Assembly: GCF_009193185.1 (NCBI RefSeq)
Contig: NZ_VUKF01000016.1
Span: forward strand, 1-64,000
DNA length: 64,000 nucleotides
Direction: 5' to 3'
From: Georgenia thermotolerans
GTDB taxonomy: Bacteria; Actinomycetota; Actinomycetes; Actinomycetales; Actinomycetaceae
The position numbers were made by a program, and so were the translations under genes. The notes under the pieces were generated by a model, which was given only the letters and a program-made list of their open reading frames with translations, was not told where the DNA came from and made no database searches. Every line of letters begins with the position of its first letter. Position 1 is the first letter of the stretch. Below, piece by piece: positions 19,154 through 27,838 of this stretch.

Positions 19154-20284
19154 GTGAAGCTTGCAGGTAGCCGCCGCGTGGCGGGAATGGCCGCGATCAG
19201 CGCCCTGGCGATCACCCTGGCCGCATGCAGCAGCGACACCAAGGCCGACGAGGGCTCGAGCGCGGACGCCTCGGCCTCCGGTGACGCCGCCCTGTCCGGC
19301 ACCCTGCCCGGCGCCGGCGCCTCCTCCCAGGAGAAGGCCATGAACGGCTGGCTCGCCGGTTTCCAGGAGGCCAACCCCGACGTCCAGGTCTCCTACGACC
19401 CCACGGGCTCGGGCACCGGCCGCGAGATGTTCCTCAACGGCGCCGTGCTCTTCGGTGGCTCCGACTCGGCGTTCAAGCCCGAGGAGGTCGAGGCCGCCAA
19501 GGAGCGCTGCTTCGGCGGCGACGTCGTCGAGCTGCCCCTGTACATCTCCCCGATCGCCGTGGCCTACAACCTGCCCGGCGTCGACGCGGAGAACATCAAC
19601 CTCGCGCCCGAGACGCTCGCCAAGATCTTCGCCGGCGAGATCACGAAGTGGAACGACCCGGCCATCGCCGAGACGAACGAGGGCGTCGAGCTGCCCGACA
19701 CCGCCATCGTGCCCGTGCACCGCTCGGACGACTCCGGCACCACGAAGAACTTCACCGACTACCTGGAGAAGGCCGGTAACGGCGCCTGGCCGCACGAGGC
19801 CGGCGAGACCTGGCCGATCGAGGGCGGCCAGTCCGGCGCGCAGACCTCCGGCGTGGTCCAGACCCTGCAGTCCGCCGAGGGCACCATCGCCTACCTCGAC
19901 GCCTCCCAGGTGCCCGAGGGCTTCGGCACCGTCGCGGTGAAGGTCGGCGAGGAGTTCGTGCCGTTCTCCCCCGAGGCCGCGGCCGCCGTCGTCGACGCCT
20001 CCCCGGCCACCGAGGACGCCACCGACCTGCGCCTGACCATCGACCTGGCCCGCGACACCAAGGAGTCCGGCTCCTACCCGATCGTCCTGGTCTCCTACTC
20101 CTTCGCGTGCTCCACCTACGACAAGGAGCAGGACGCCGAGAACGTCAAGGCGCTGCTGACCTACATCGCCTCCGAGGAGGGCCAGGCCCGCGCGGCCGAG
20201 CCCAGCGTGGCCGGCTCCGCGCCGATCTCCGACACCCTCCGCGAGGAGGTCACGGCCGCGATCGAGAAGATCACCGCCGCGTGA
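19154..20284 (+). CDS. pstS: Phosphate ABC transporter substrate-binding lipoprotein PstS (copy 1)
   Basis: A lipoprotein of about 376 residues. The n-region KLAGSRR and hydrophobic stretch end in the lipobox LAAC, with lipidated Cys25. The mature protein is a PstS-type phosphate-binding protein (LPGAGASSQEKAMNGWLAGFQ, YDPTGSGTGREMFLNG and HRSDDSGTTKNFTDYL). These T/S-rich loops contact phosphate in the family. It delivers phosphate to PstCAB. GTG 19154 has GATGGA at good spacing; ATG 19142 in frame abuts AGAGG and is less likely. A PHO box is upstream and a terminator downstream, and a second pstS follows. Confidence 0.94.
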   Translation: MKLAGSRRVAGMAAISALAITLAACSSDTKADEGSSADASASGDAALSGTLPGAGASSQEKAMNGWLAGFQEANPDVQVSYDPTGSGTGREMFLNGAVLFGGSDSAFKPEEVEAAKERCFGGDVVELPLYISPIAVAYNLPGVDAENINLAPETLAKIFAGEITKWNDPAIAETNEGVELPDTAIVPVHRSDDSGTTKNFTDYLEKAGNGAWPHEAGETWPIEGGQSGAQTSGVVQTLQSAEGTIAYLDASQVPEGFGTVAVKVGEEFVPFSPEAAAAVVDASPATEDATDLRLTIDLARDTKESGSYPIVLVSYSFACSTYDKEQDAENVKALLTYIASEEGQARAAEPSVAGSAPISDTLREEVTAAIEKITAA

Positions 20285-20344
20285 GGTAAACCTCGCGCGC
20301 TGATCCCGATCAGCGCCGCGTGAGCTGATCCTCCTGATCAGAAA

Positions 20345-20380
20345 GCTGGTGGGCCGGTCCTGCGGGACCGGCCCACCAGC
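20345..20380 (+). terminator. Terminator/attenuator hairpin between the two pstS genes
   Basis: A perfect 16-bp stem: the arm at 20345-20360 (GCTGGTGGGCCGGTCC) pairs with 20365-20380 across a 4-nt loop. It would end pstS1 transcripts, giving a surplus of binding protein relative to permease, or act as a processing hairpin. Confidence 0.85.
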
Positions 20381-20530
20381 GCACCCGGGACCGGCATCCC
20401 GTATCTTCACTTCCGATGTCTGCCGCCACGTCTTCCGGCACGACGCCGCACATCCCGTCGGAGTGGAGAAGTATCCCCATGCGCGCCTGCCCCGAGCTCC
20501 GTGACACCTGTGAGGGAGCAGACAGGGCTC

Positions 20531-20585
20531 GTTCACCTCGCGTTCACCTGCTGCCCGCCCGCCGGACACCGCGCGTGCTTAGCCT
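20531..20585 (+). promoter_or_regulatory. PHO box and -10 element of pstS2
   Basis: GTTCACC at 20531-20537 and again at 20542-20548 (11-nt period), with TAGCCT at 20580-20585. The -10 lies exactly 38 nt after the start of the second repeat, the same geometry as at pstS1. It indicates that pstS2-pstC-pstA-pstB has its own PhoP-dependent promoter. Confidence 0.8.
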
Positions 20586-20641
20586 CGGTCTCGCCCGGGC
20601 GGCGCGTCGCTCCCGGGGCTCCCAGACAGAAGGTGGTACGC

Positions 20642-21708
20642 GTGCGACACGACGCCGGGCAGGCCTCGTCGCGGTCGCCGCGCTCACCCTCGGGGTCGCC
20701 GGGTGCAGCGACGTCAGCACGCTGCCCGGCGCCGGGGCGTCCTCCCAGGAGGTCGCGATGACCGCCTGGGTCGCCGGCTTCCAGGACACCCACCCGGACG
20801 TTGTGACGTCTTACGACCCGGTGGGCTCGGGCACGGGCCGCGAGATGTTCCTCAACAGTGCCGTGCTGTTCGCCGGCTCGGACGCCGCGATGAAGGAGAA
20901 GGAGCTGGCGCGGGCCCAGGAGCGGTGCTTCGGCGGCGACGTCGTCGAGCTCCCCCTGTACATCTCCCCGATCGCCATCGCCTACAACCTGCCCGGGCTG
21001 GGCACCGACCACCTCCGGCTCCGCCCGGAGACCATCGCCGCCCTCTTCAACGGCGACATCACGAGGTGGAACGACCCGGCCATCGCCGAGACCAACCCCG
21101 GTGTAACGCTGCCCGACCTGCCGGTCGTGCCGGTCAACCGCTCCGACAACTCCGGCACCACCGAGAACTTCACCGAGTACCTCGCCGCGACGGCCGGGGA
21201 CGCCTGGCCGCACGAGCCGAGCGAGACGTGGCCGCGCTCGGGCACCCAGTCGGGCGCCCAGACCTCCGGCCTCATCGGCACCCTGCAGGGCGCCGAGGGC
21301 ACCATCGGCTACGCCGACGCCGCGCAGGTCCCGGACACCCTGGGCACCGTCGCGGTCGGCGTGGGCGAGGACTTCGTGCCGGTCTCGCCGGAGGCGGCCG
21401 CGGCCGTCGTCGACGTCTCGCCGCCCGCACCGGACGCGACCGACCTGCGCCTGACCGTGGACCTCGCCCGCGACACCACGCAGCCGGACACCTACCCGGT
21501 GGTCCTCATCTCCTACACCCTCGCCTGCTCGCGCTACGACAACGAGACCGACGTCGCCAACGTCAAGGCGATGCTCAGCTACATCGCCTCCGAGCCGGGG
21601 CAGCAGCGCGCCGCCGACCCGAGCGTCGCCGGCTCCGCCCCCATCTCGGAGGCGCTGCGCCAGCGGGTGGACGCCGCCATCGGCCAGATCGCCGTCGCGG
21701 CCCCCTGA
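20642..21708 (+). CDS. pstS: Phosphate-binding lipoprotein PstS (copy 2), N-terminus out of frame
   Basis: The body is a clear paralogue of PstS copy 1, with the same blocks (LPGAGASSQEVAMTAWVAGFQD, PVGSGTGREMFLNS, RSDNSGTTENFTEYL) and a lipobox-like signal (LVAVAALTLGVAGC). There is no ATG, GTG, TTG or CTG in this frame between the predicted transcription start (about 20592) and the signal peptide. The well-placed ribosome binding site AAGGTGG and GTG 20642 read in another frame. In-frame candidates farther upstream (20416, 20479, 20575) lie before or inside the promoter. A one-base indel between 20645 and about 20675, real or from sequencing, is the simplest reading; coordinates start at that GTG. 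Confidence 0.85.
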
Positions 21709-21746
21709 ACCGAACGACCAGAACTACGACACAACGCGGAGGATCC

Positions 21747-22730
21747 GTGGTAGCCGCCAGCACCCCCGAGGCCCCGCCCCGGGAGCCGTCCAGCCTTCGG
21801 CTGAGCCGTTCCCCGGGCCGGTGGGGCAACCCGGTCTTCGCCGGCATCTCGACCGGCGCGGGGATCGTCATCCTCGTCATCCTGGCGGCCGTCGCCGGCT
21901 TCCTGCTGGTGCGCTCCTGGCCCGCGATCAGCGCCTCCCAGGCCGACTACGCCGAGGTCGGCTTCATGGGCGGGGAGAACCTGTGGCAGTACATCGCCCC
22001 GCTCATCTTCGGCACCCTGCTCTCCTCGGCGCTGGCGCTCCTGATCGCCGTGCCGCTGAGCGTCGCCATCGCGCTGTTCATCTCGCACTACGCGCCGCGC
22101 CGTGCCGCGCAGGGCCTGGGCTACCTCGTCGACCTCCTCGCCGCGATCCCCTCGGTGGTCTACGGCATGTGGGGCATGGCGTGGCTCGTGCCGGTGCTCA
22201 ACCCGGCCTTCCAGTGGGTCAGCGACACCCTCGGCTGGTTCCCCCCGCTGAGCGGCTTCCAGGCGCCGGCGAAGAACATCATGACGGCGGGCATCGTGCT
22301 CGCGGTGATGATCCTGCCGATCATCACCGCCACGATCCGTGAGGTGTTCCTCCAGACCCCGCGCCTGCACGAGGAGGCCTCGCTCGCGCTGGGCGCGACG
22401 CGGTGGGAGATGATCCGGATGTCCGTCTTCCCGTTCGGCCGCTCCGGGATCATCAGCGCCTCGATGCTCGGCCTCGGACGTGCGCTGGGCGAGACGATGG
22501 CCGTGCTGATGATCCTGTCGCCCGGGTTCCTCATCAACTTCTACCTGCTCAAGCCGGGGCAGCACCAGTCGATCGCGGCGAACATCGCCAACCAGTTCCC
22601 GGAGGCCTCCGGGCTGGGCGCCGACGTCCTCATCGCGACCGGGCTCGCCCTGTTCGCCATCACCTTCGGCGTGAACCTCGTCGCGCGCTGGATCATCGCG
22701 CGCCGCGCCGAGTTCTCGGGAGCGAACTGA
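21747..22730 (+). CDS. pstC: Phosphate ABC transporter permease PstC
   Basis: A 327-residue permease with six main helices. It carries the ABC-permease EAA loop (LHEEASLALGATRWEMIRMSVFPFGRSGI) and the PstC-like segment AIPSVVYGMWGMAWLVPVLNPAF. With PstA it forms the transmembrane channel for phosphate. GTG start 4 nt after GGAGGATCC. It lies 38 nt after pstS2, and its stop overlaps the ATG of pstA. Confidence 0.94.
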   Translation: MVAASTPEAPPREPSSLRLSRSPGRWGNPVFAGISTGAGIVILVILAAVAGFLLVRSWPAISASQADYAEVGFMGGENLWQYIAPLIFGTLLSSALALLIAVPLSVAIALFISHYAPRRAAQGLGYLVDLLAAIPSVVYGMWGMAWLVPVLNPAFQWVSDTLGWFPPLSGFQAPAKNIMTAGIVLAVMILPIITATIREVFLQTPRLHEEASLALGATRWEMIRMSVFPFGRSGIISASMLGLGRALGETMAVLMILSPGFLINFYLLKPGQHQSIAANIANQFPEASGLGADVLIATGLALFAITFGVNLVARWIIARRAEFSGAN

Positions 22731-23776
22731 TGACCGCCACCACCCCGTCCCTGACCACGCGCGCCGGCAGGCTGCCGGGCTGGACGCCGTGGGCCGTGCT
22801 CGCCGGCTCGCTCGCCGTCGTCCTCGTCCTCATGCTGCTGTTCGGCCAGCCCACCGTGGCCTCCGTCGTCTTCCTCGGCGCGCTGCTGTTCATCGTCCTC
22901 AACTGGGCGCTGTACCGCCGCGTCGAGGGCCAGCGGCCCGCCAAGGACCGCCTGGCGACGTCCCTGGTCACCGGCGCCTTCGTGCTGGCGATGGTCCCGC
23001 TGGTCTCGCTGGTGTGGATCGTCCTCAAGAACGGCCTGAAGCTGTTCAGCTGGGAGTTCCTCACCACCGACATGACCGGGGTCTTCGGTGACATGACCTC
23101 CGGCGGTGCCGCCCACGCGATCGTCGGCACGCTGTGGGTCACCGGGATCGCCTCGGTGATCTCCATCCCGCTGGGCATCTTCACCGCCATCTACCTCGTC
23201 GAGTACGGCAAGGGCCGCCTCGCCCGGGCGATCACCGTGCTCGTCGACGTCATGACCGGCATCCCCTCCATCGTCGCCGGCCTGTTCGCCTTCGCGCTGT
23301 TCACCATCCTCGTGGGCCCGGCGTACCGCTCGGCCGTCATGGGCGCCGTCGCGCTCGCCGTCCTCATGACGCCGGTGGTCATCCGGTCCGTGGAGGAGAT
23401 GCTGCGCCTGGTGCCCAACGAGCTGCGCGAGGCCGCCTACGCCCTCGGCGTGCCGAAGTGGCTCACCATCGTCAAGGTCGTGCTGCGCACCGCCATCGCG
23501 GGCATCACCACCGGCGTGATGATCGCCATCGCCCGCGTCATCGGCGAGACCGCGCCCCTGCTCATGACCGTGGGCATCATCGCCAGCTTCAACAACGACC
23601 CCCTCGAGGGCCGCATGGCGACGCTGCCGGTGTTCGCCTACCGCCAGTTCGCCCAGGGCGGGGTCGGCCTCGACCGCTCCTGGGCCGCGGCGCTGACCCT
23701 CGTCGCTATCGTCATGCTCCTCAACCTCGCCGCGCGCCTCGTGAGCCGGTTCTTCGCCCCCAAGGGTGAGCGCTGA
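22730..23776 (+). CDS. pstA: Phosphate ABC transporter permease PstA
   Basis: A 348-residue partner of PstC. Extra N-terminal helices (about 1-75) are followed by the six-helix permease core with the EAA loop LREAAYALGVPKWLTIVKVVLRTAIAGI, the PstA-type stretch TGIPSIVAGLFAFALFTILVGP, and IARVIGETAPLLMTVG. The ATG shares its A with the pstC stop (TGATG), so the two are translationally coupled. Confidence 0.94.
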   Translation: MTATTPSLTTRAGRLPGWTPWAVLAGSLAVVLVLMLLFGQPTVASVVFLGALLFIVLNWALYRRVEGQRPAKDRLATSLVTGAFVLAMVPLVSLVWIVLKNGLKLFSWEFLTTDMTGVFGDMTSGGAAHAIVGTLWVTGIASVISIPLGIFTAIYLVEYGKGRLARAITVLVDVMTGIPSIVAGLFAFALFTILVGPAYRSAVMGAVALAVLMTPVVIRSVEEMLRLVPNELREAAYALGVPKWLTIVKVVLRTAIAGITTGVMIAIARVIGETAPLLMTVGIIASFNNDPLEGRMATLPVFAYRQFAQGGVGLDRSWAAALTLVAIVMLLNLAARLVSRFFAPKGER

Positions 23777-23839
23777 TGCCGCTCGCCCGCCCCCGCCCCC
23801 GCCTCGGCCTCACCGCCGCCCTTCCCGGAAGGAACGCCC

Positions 23840-24619
23840 GTGTCTAAGCGCATCGACGTCCGGAACCTCAACGTCTACTACGGGGACTTCCTCGCCGTCG
23901 AGAACGTCAACATGACGATCGAGCCGAAGTCCATCACCGCGCTCATCGGCCCGTCCGGGTGCGGCAAGTCCACCTTCCTGCGCACGCTCAACCGCATGCA
24001 CGAGGTCATCCCCGGCGCCCGCGTGGAGGGCGAGGCCGTCATGGACGGGCAGAACCTCTACGCCCCCGACGTCGACCCGGTCATGGTCCGCCGGCAGGTC
24101 GGCATGGTGTTCCAGCGGCCCAACCCCTTCCCCACGATGTCCATCGCGGACAACGTCCTGGCCGGGGTGCGGCTGAACAACCGCAAGATCAAGAAGGGCG
24201 ACGCCGAGGAGCTCGTCGAGCGCGCGCTGACCGGCGCGAACCTGTGGAACGAGGTCAAGGACCGCCTGGACCGGCCCGGCTCCTCCCTCTCGGGCGGCCA
24301 GCAGCAGCGCCTGTGCATCGCCCGGGCGATCGCCGTGCGGCCCGAGGTGCTGCTCATGGACGAGCCCTGCTCGGCCCTGGACCCCATCTCGACCCTGGCC
24401 ATCGAGGACCTGATGTCCCGGCTGAAGGACGAGTACACGATCGTCATCGTCACCCACAACATGCAGCAGGCGGCCCGCGTGTCCGACCGCACCGGGTTCT
24501 TCAACATCGCCGGCACCGGCAAGCCCGGCCACCTCATCGAGTTCGACGACACCGACAAGATGTTCTCCTCTCCGGCGAAGAAGGAGACCGAGGACTACAT
24601 CTCCGGCCGCTTCGGGTGA
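23840..24619 (+). CDS. pstB: Phosphate ABC transporter ATP-binding protein PstB
   Basis: A 259-residue ATPase. Walker A is GPSGCGKST, the Q-loop region is [16 protein letters not shown] (PstB-specific), the signature is [15 protein letters not shown], Walker B is [13 protein letters not shown], and the H-loop is IVTHNMQQA. It drives phosphate import through PstCA. GTG start after a GGAAGGA ribosome binding site, 63 nt after pstA. No phoU follows; the next gene is convergent. Confidence 0.96.
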   Translation: MSKRIDVRNLNVYYGDFLAVENVNMTIEPKSITALIGPSGCGKSTFLRTLNRMHEVIPGARVEGEAVMDGQNLYAPDVDPVMVRRQVGMVFQRPNPFPTMSIADNVLAGVRLNNRKIKKGDAEELVERALTGANLWNEVKDRLDRPGSSLSGGQQQRLCIARAIAVRPEVLLMDEPCSALDPISTLAIEDLMSRLKDEYTIVIVTHNMQQAARVSDRTGFFNIAGTGKPGHLIEFDDTDKMFSSPAKKETEDYISGRFG

Positions 24620-24674
24620 GCCCGGGCGGGCGGTGAGCGGCGCGTCGCCACGACGGCGGCCACCGCCTGCCCAC

Positions 24675-24719
24675 GACGGCTACGGCCCGGCCCGGTCACC
24701 GACCGGCCGGGCCGCCGTC
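24675..24719. terminator. Terminator between convergent pstB and pit
   Basis: An imperfect GC-rich inverted repeat: GACGGC (24675-24680) with GCCGTC (24714-24719), and CGGCCCGG/CCGGGCCG nearer the loop, immediately before the stop codon of pit. Confidence 0.6.
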
Positions 24720-24720
24720 G

Positions 24721-25722
24721 TCAGGCGCCCAGCAGACCGAACAGCGCGGCGAGGGCGGCGGCGACCAGCGCCGCGCCGGGGATCGTGAGGGCCCAGGCGA
24801 CGGCGATGTTGCCGGCCACCCCCCAGCGCACCGCCGACAGGCGCCGGGTGGCGCCGACGCCCATGATCGCCCCGGTGATGGTCTGGGTGGTGGAGACGGG
24901 CGCGTGGAAGAGGTAGGCGGCGCCGTAGAGCAGGGTCGCCGCGACCGACTCGGCGACGAAGCCGCGGGCCGGGTCGAGCTCGATCACCCGGCGGCCCAGC
25001 GTCTTCATGATGCGCCAGCCGCCCGCGTAGGTGCCCGCGGCCATCGCGACCGCCGCGACGAGGGTGACCCACAGCGGGATCGAGGATCCCTGGTGCAGCC
25101 CGCCCGCGACGAGCGCCAGGGTGATGACGCCCATCGTCTTCTGCGCGTCCTGCAGGCCGTGCCCCAGCGCCATCGCCGCCGCGGAGACGCTCTGGGCCAT
25201 CCGGAACCGGCGCATGGTCGGCGCGAACGGCCGGCGCCGCACCGCCCACAGCACGCCCACCATGCCGGCGTAGCCCAGGGCCAGGCCGAGCAGCGGCGAG
25301 AGGATCATCGGCAGGGCGACCAGCCACGCCAGCACCTCCCAGTGCACCGTGGTGCCGGCGGCGACGGCGGCCCCCGCCAGGCCGCCGATGAGGGCGTACG
25401 TCGAGGACGAGGGCAGGCCCAGCCACCACGTGAGGAGGTTCCACGCGATGGCGCCGCCGAGGCCGGCGAGGACCACGGCCAGGCCGGAGACGCCCGTCGG
25501 CGGGCTGATGATCCCCGAGCCGATGGTCTGCGCCACGCCGGTGCCCAGCAGCGCCCCGAGCAGGTTCATCCCGGCCGCCATGGTCACGGCCAGCCGCGGG
25601 GTCAGCGCCCGGGTGGAGACCGAGGTGGCGATGGCGTTGGCGGCGTCGTGGAAGCCGTTGGTGAAGTCGAAGAACAGCGCCACGGCCACGACGACCACGA
25701 CGAGGACGAGGACGAGGTCCAC
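24721..25722 (-). CDS. pit: Low-affinity inorganic phosphate transporter, PiT family
   Basis: A 333-residue membrane protein with about ten helices and both PiT signatures: DFTNGFHDAANAIATSVSTRALTPRLAV near the N-terminus and GHGLQDAQKTMGVITLAL in the second half. It also has the internal repeat GLPSSSTYALIGGLAGA / APVSTTQTITGAIMGVG. It imports phosphate, probably as metal phosphate, with protons. The GTG start lies 5 nt after the stop of the DUF47 gene, so the two are co-transcribed. It complements the high-affinity Pst system encoded convergently. Confidence 0.93.
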   Translation of the reverse strand: MDLVLVLVVVVVAVALFFDFTNGFHDAANAIATSVSTRALTPRLAVTMAAGMNLLGALLGTGVAQTIGSGIISPPTGVSGLAVVLAGLGGAIAWNLLTWWLGLPSSSTYALIGGLAGAAVAAGTTVHWEVLAWLVALPMILSPLLGLALGYAGMVGVLWAVRRRPFAPTMRRFRMAQSVSAAAMALGHGLQDAQKTMGVITLALVAGGLHQGSSIPLWVTLVAAVAMAAGTYAGGWRIMKTLGRRVIELDPARGFVAESVAATLLYGAAYLFHAPVSTTQTITGAIMGVGATRRLSAVRWGVAGNIAVAWALTIPGAALVAAALAALFGLLGA

Positions 25723-25727
25723 GCGGG

Positions 25728-26348
25728 TCAGGACTCCTTCAGGACGATCGTCTGGACCCCGTTGGCGAGCTTCTCGAAGGAGTCCGCCGCCGCCTCGAGG
25801 GCGTCGACGACGCCCTTGACCTTGATGACGGTGAGCGGGTCGGCGCCGTCCTCGAAGAGCCCGGCCAGCACGCGCCGGTAGACCCGGTCCGCCTGGTTCT
25901 CCAGGCGGTTGATCTCGATCCAGTACTCGGGCAGACCGTCGAAGGAGCGCAGGCGGGGCATGGCCTCGTGGGTCAGCTCGGCGCACCGCTGGAGCAGGGC
26001 CACCAGGTCCCCGACGCCGGCCGGCAGGCCCCCGAGCTTGTACAGGACGATGAGCTCGCCCGCCTCGTCCATGGCGTCCATGCAGTCGTCGAGCGAGGTC
26101 GTCAGGTGGTACATGTCCTCGCGGTCGAAGGGGGTGACGAACGTCTGCGCCAGGGCGGTGAAGACCTGGTGGGCCACCTCGTCGGCGGCGTGCTCGGCGT
26201 CGCCGAGCTGGCTGGCGAGCTCGGCCCGCTCGGTCCGGTCGGCGCCGAGGATGCGGGCGAGCAGCCCGGCGCCGGTGAGCAGGTGCGCGGCGGACTCGGT
26301 GAAGAGCTCGAAGAAGTGAGCGCCACGGGGGACCGGGCTGAATCGCAC
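25728..26348 (-). CDS. DUF47 (PhoU-like) Pit accessory protein
   Basis: A 206-residue all-helical protein beginning RFSPVPRGAHFFELFTESAAHLLTGA. It has the DUF47 acidic motif FVTPFDREDMYHLTTSLDDCMDAMDEA and IEINRLENQADRVYRRVLAGLF, where Asp/Glu clusters bind metals in PhoU-like folds. It is typically encoded directly upstream of pit and thought to modulate its transport activity. GTG start with GGAG about 7 nt upstream. Confidence 0.92.
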   Translation of the reverse strand: MRFSPVPRGAHFFELFTESAAHLLTGAGLLARILGADRTERAELASQLGDAEHAADEVAHQVFTALAQTFVTPFDREDMYHLTTSLDDCMDAMDEAGELIVLYKLGGLPAGVGDLVALLQRCAELTHEAMPRLRSFDGLPEYWIEINRLENQADRVYRRVLAGLFEDGADPLTVIKVKGVVDALEAAADSFEKLANGVQTIVLKES

Positions 26349-26784
26349 CAGCTGCTCCAGGAGAGAAAAGGGCCTGAACGCCCCTCAGGTTAGAGCAGAA
26401 CCCGAGGCCGCCCCCGGCGTCGTCGTTCGACCACGCCGCGGTCGTGGTGCGGCTCACGCCGCCGCTCCGCCCGCCGGGGCCGTGGCGTGGCTCATGCCCG
26501 CGTCGTCGCGGGCGGGGGAGCCGGCCGAAAGGAAGGACGCCGGACCGGAGAGCGCCTGTCGGCGCGAAGGCCGCTCGTAGCGGCTTGTGTTGGAGCCCGG
26601 GGCTTTCGCGGCCCGGCGTCGCGCTCCACTGTACGGCAGGGCCCTGGCCGGCGCGGGGGGCGTTCGCGCACTGAGGAAACACCCGCCGCGAGCGGCCGCA
26701 CGGGCCTACTCTGCGGCCCCCCCGCCGGGCCCGCCTGTCGGCGATCCCCGCCGGACGGGCCCGCTCGGCGATCCCCGGCCCCGC
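26349..26784. other. Intergenic, no gene seen
   Basis: About 436 nt between the DUF47 and glnR genes, which both read leftward. I see no convincing coding frame and no recognisable RNA gene. Near the glnR end there is a short irregular repeat of CGGCGATCCCC (around 26738-26790). It should hold the terminator of glnR and the promoter of the DUF47-pit operon. Confidence 0.5.
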
Positions 26785-27513
26785 CTACTCGGCGACCGCC
26801 GCCGGTTCCTCCACCGGCACCGCCGTCCCGGTGATGGTGGTGTCGCGGCCGCGCGGGTCGAAGCGGTAGCCGACGTTGCGCACGGTGCCGATCATCTGGT
26901 CGTGCTCGGCGCCGAGCTTGGCGCGCAGGCGCCGGACGTGGACGTCGACCGTGCGGGTGCCGCCGTAGTAGTCGTAGCCCCAGACCTCCTGCAGCAGCTG
27001 GGCGCGGCTGAGGACGCGGCCGGGGTGCTGGGCGAGGTGCTTGAGCAGCTCGAACTCCTTGTAGGTCAGATCGAGCACGCGGCCGCGGATCCGGGCGGTG
27101 TAGGCCGAGGCATCGATGACCAGGTCGCCCGCCTCCACCCGCTCGGGTTCCTCGGGCGCCGGGGCCTGGGTGCGCTCGGCCACCATCCGCAGCCGCGCCT
27201 CGACCTCGGCCGGCCCGGCGGACTCCACGACGACGTCGGCGGCGCCCCAGGTGGTGGAGACGGCGGTGAACCCGCCCTCGGCGAGCACGAGCAGCACCGG
27301 CGGCGCCTCCAGCGGCCCGCTGAGCATCCGGCACAGGGTGCGGGCGGTGACGAGGTCGCGGCGCGCGTCGAGCAGGACCGCGGCGGCGGGGTGGTCGATC
27401 ATCGCCGACGGCGTCATCGGGGCGACCATGATGCGGTGGCCCAGGAGGGTCAGCGCGGGCAGCACGGCCGCGGGGCCCGCCGGGTCCGCGGTGAGCAGCA
27501 GGAGTTCGGCCAC
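26785..27513 (-). CDS. glnR: GlnR-type global nitrogen regulator (atypical OmpR-family response regulator)
   Basis: A 242-residue protein matching GlnR closely. The N-terminus AELLLLTADPAGPAAVLPALTLLGHRIMVAP, then LLDARRDLVTARTLCRML, is an atypical receiver domain lacking the full acidic pocket. The C-terminal winged helix is strongly conserved (VLDLTYKEFELLKHLAQHPGRVLSRAQLLQEVWGYDYYGGTRTVDVHVRRLRAKLG, then IGTVRNVGYRF). In actinobacteria GlnR works as a phosphorylation-independent dimer controlling nitrogen assimilation. The GTG at 27513 is preceded by GGGAGGAGGGGCG, which fixes the start. Nearby pst and pit genes match its known interplay with phosphate control. Confidence 0.92.
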   Translation of the reverse strand: MAELLLLTADPAGPAAVLPALTLLGHRIMVAPMTPSAMIDHPAAAVLLDARRDLVTARTLCRMLSGPLEAPPVLLVLAEGGFTAVSTTWGAADVVVESAGPAEVEARLRMVAERTQAPAPEEPERVEAGDLVIDASAYTARIRGRVLDLTYKEFELLKHLAQHPGRVLSRAQLLQEVWGYDYYGGTRTVDVHVRRLRAKLGAEHDQMIGTVRNVGYRFDPRGRDTTITGTAVPVEEPAAVAE

Positions 27514-27838
27514 CGCCCCTCCTCCCACTCGGATTCGCTCACTTTAGTGGCCGCGCCGTGCGCGCCGGACGCGTCGCCCACGGGCAACCAGTCGCATGGG
27601 TCACACCCCGCACGGTGGGGACCGGGCCACGGGGCCGTCGCCGCCTCGGACGCCGGCCACCGCGGCCGGTCCCCGCCGCCCTGCGCCCGGAGCGGTCCGG
27701 GGCCTCGCCGCGACCGATCTGCAACAATCGGCCCGTGCCCGCCTTCATCGCCCCCTGCCGTCGGGCGGGACGACTCTCCGTGCCCGGCCCCCGGGCACGG
27801 ACCCCGCGAGGGGCGGGGCGCACCCGCGGGAGCGCGCG
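27514..27838. other. Divergent intergenic region upstream of glnR
   Basis: About 325 nt between the glnR start and the membrane-protein gene. No coding frame with family features. A stable hairpin, CCGTGCCCGG (27778-27787) with CCGGGCACGG (27791-27800), lies about 40 nt before the next start and could be a leader structure. Confidence 0.45.

Noticed and set aside
20416-20641. ATG 20416, ATG 20479 or GTG 20575 as the start of pstS2
   Set aside because: All lie upstream of or within the PHO-box promoter inferred from its exact match with pstS1, and would add a long polar segment before the signal peptide.
26349-26784. RNase P RNA or another structured RNA in the gap before glnR
   Set aside because: The stretch lacks the conserved GAGGAAAGTCC core and other universal RNase P motifs; no structured RNA class could be supported.
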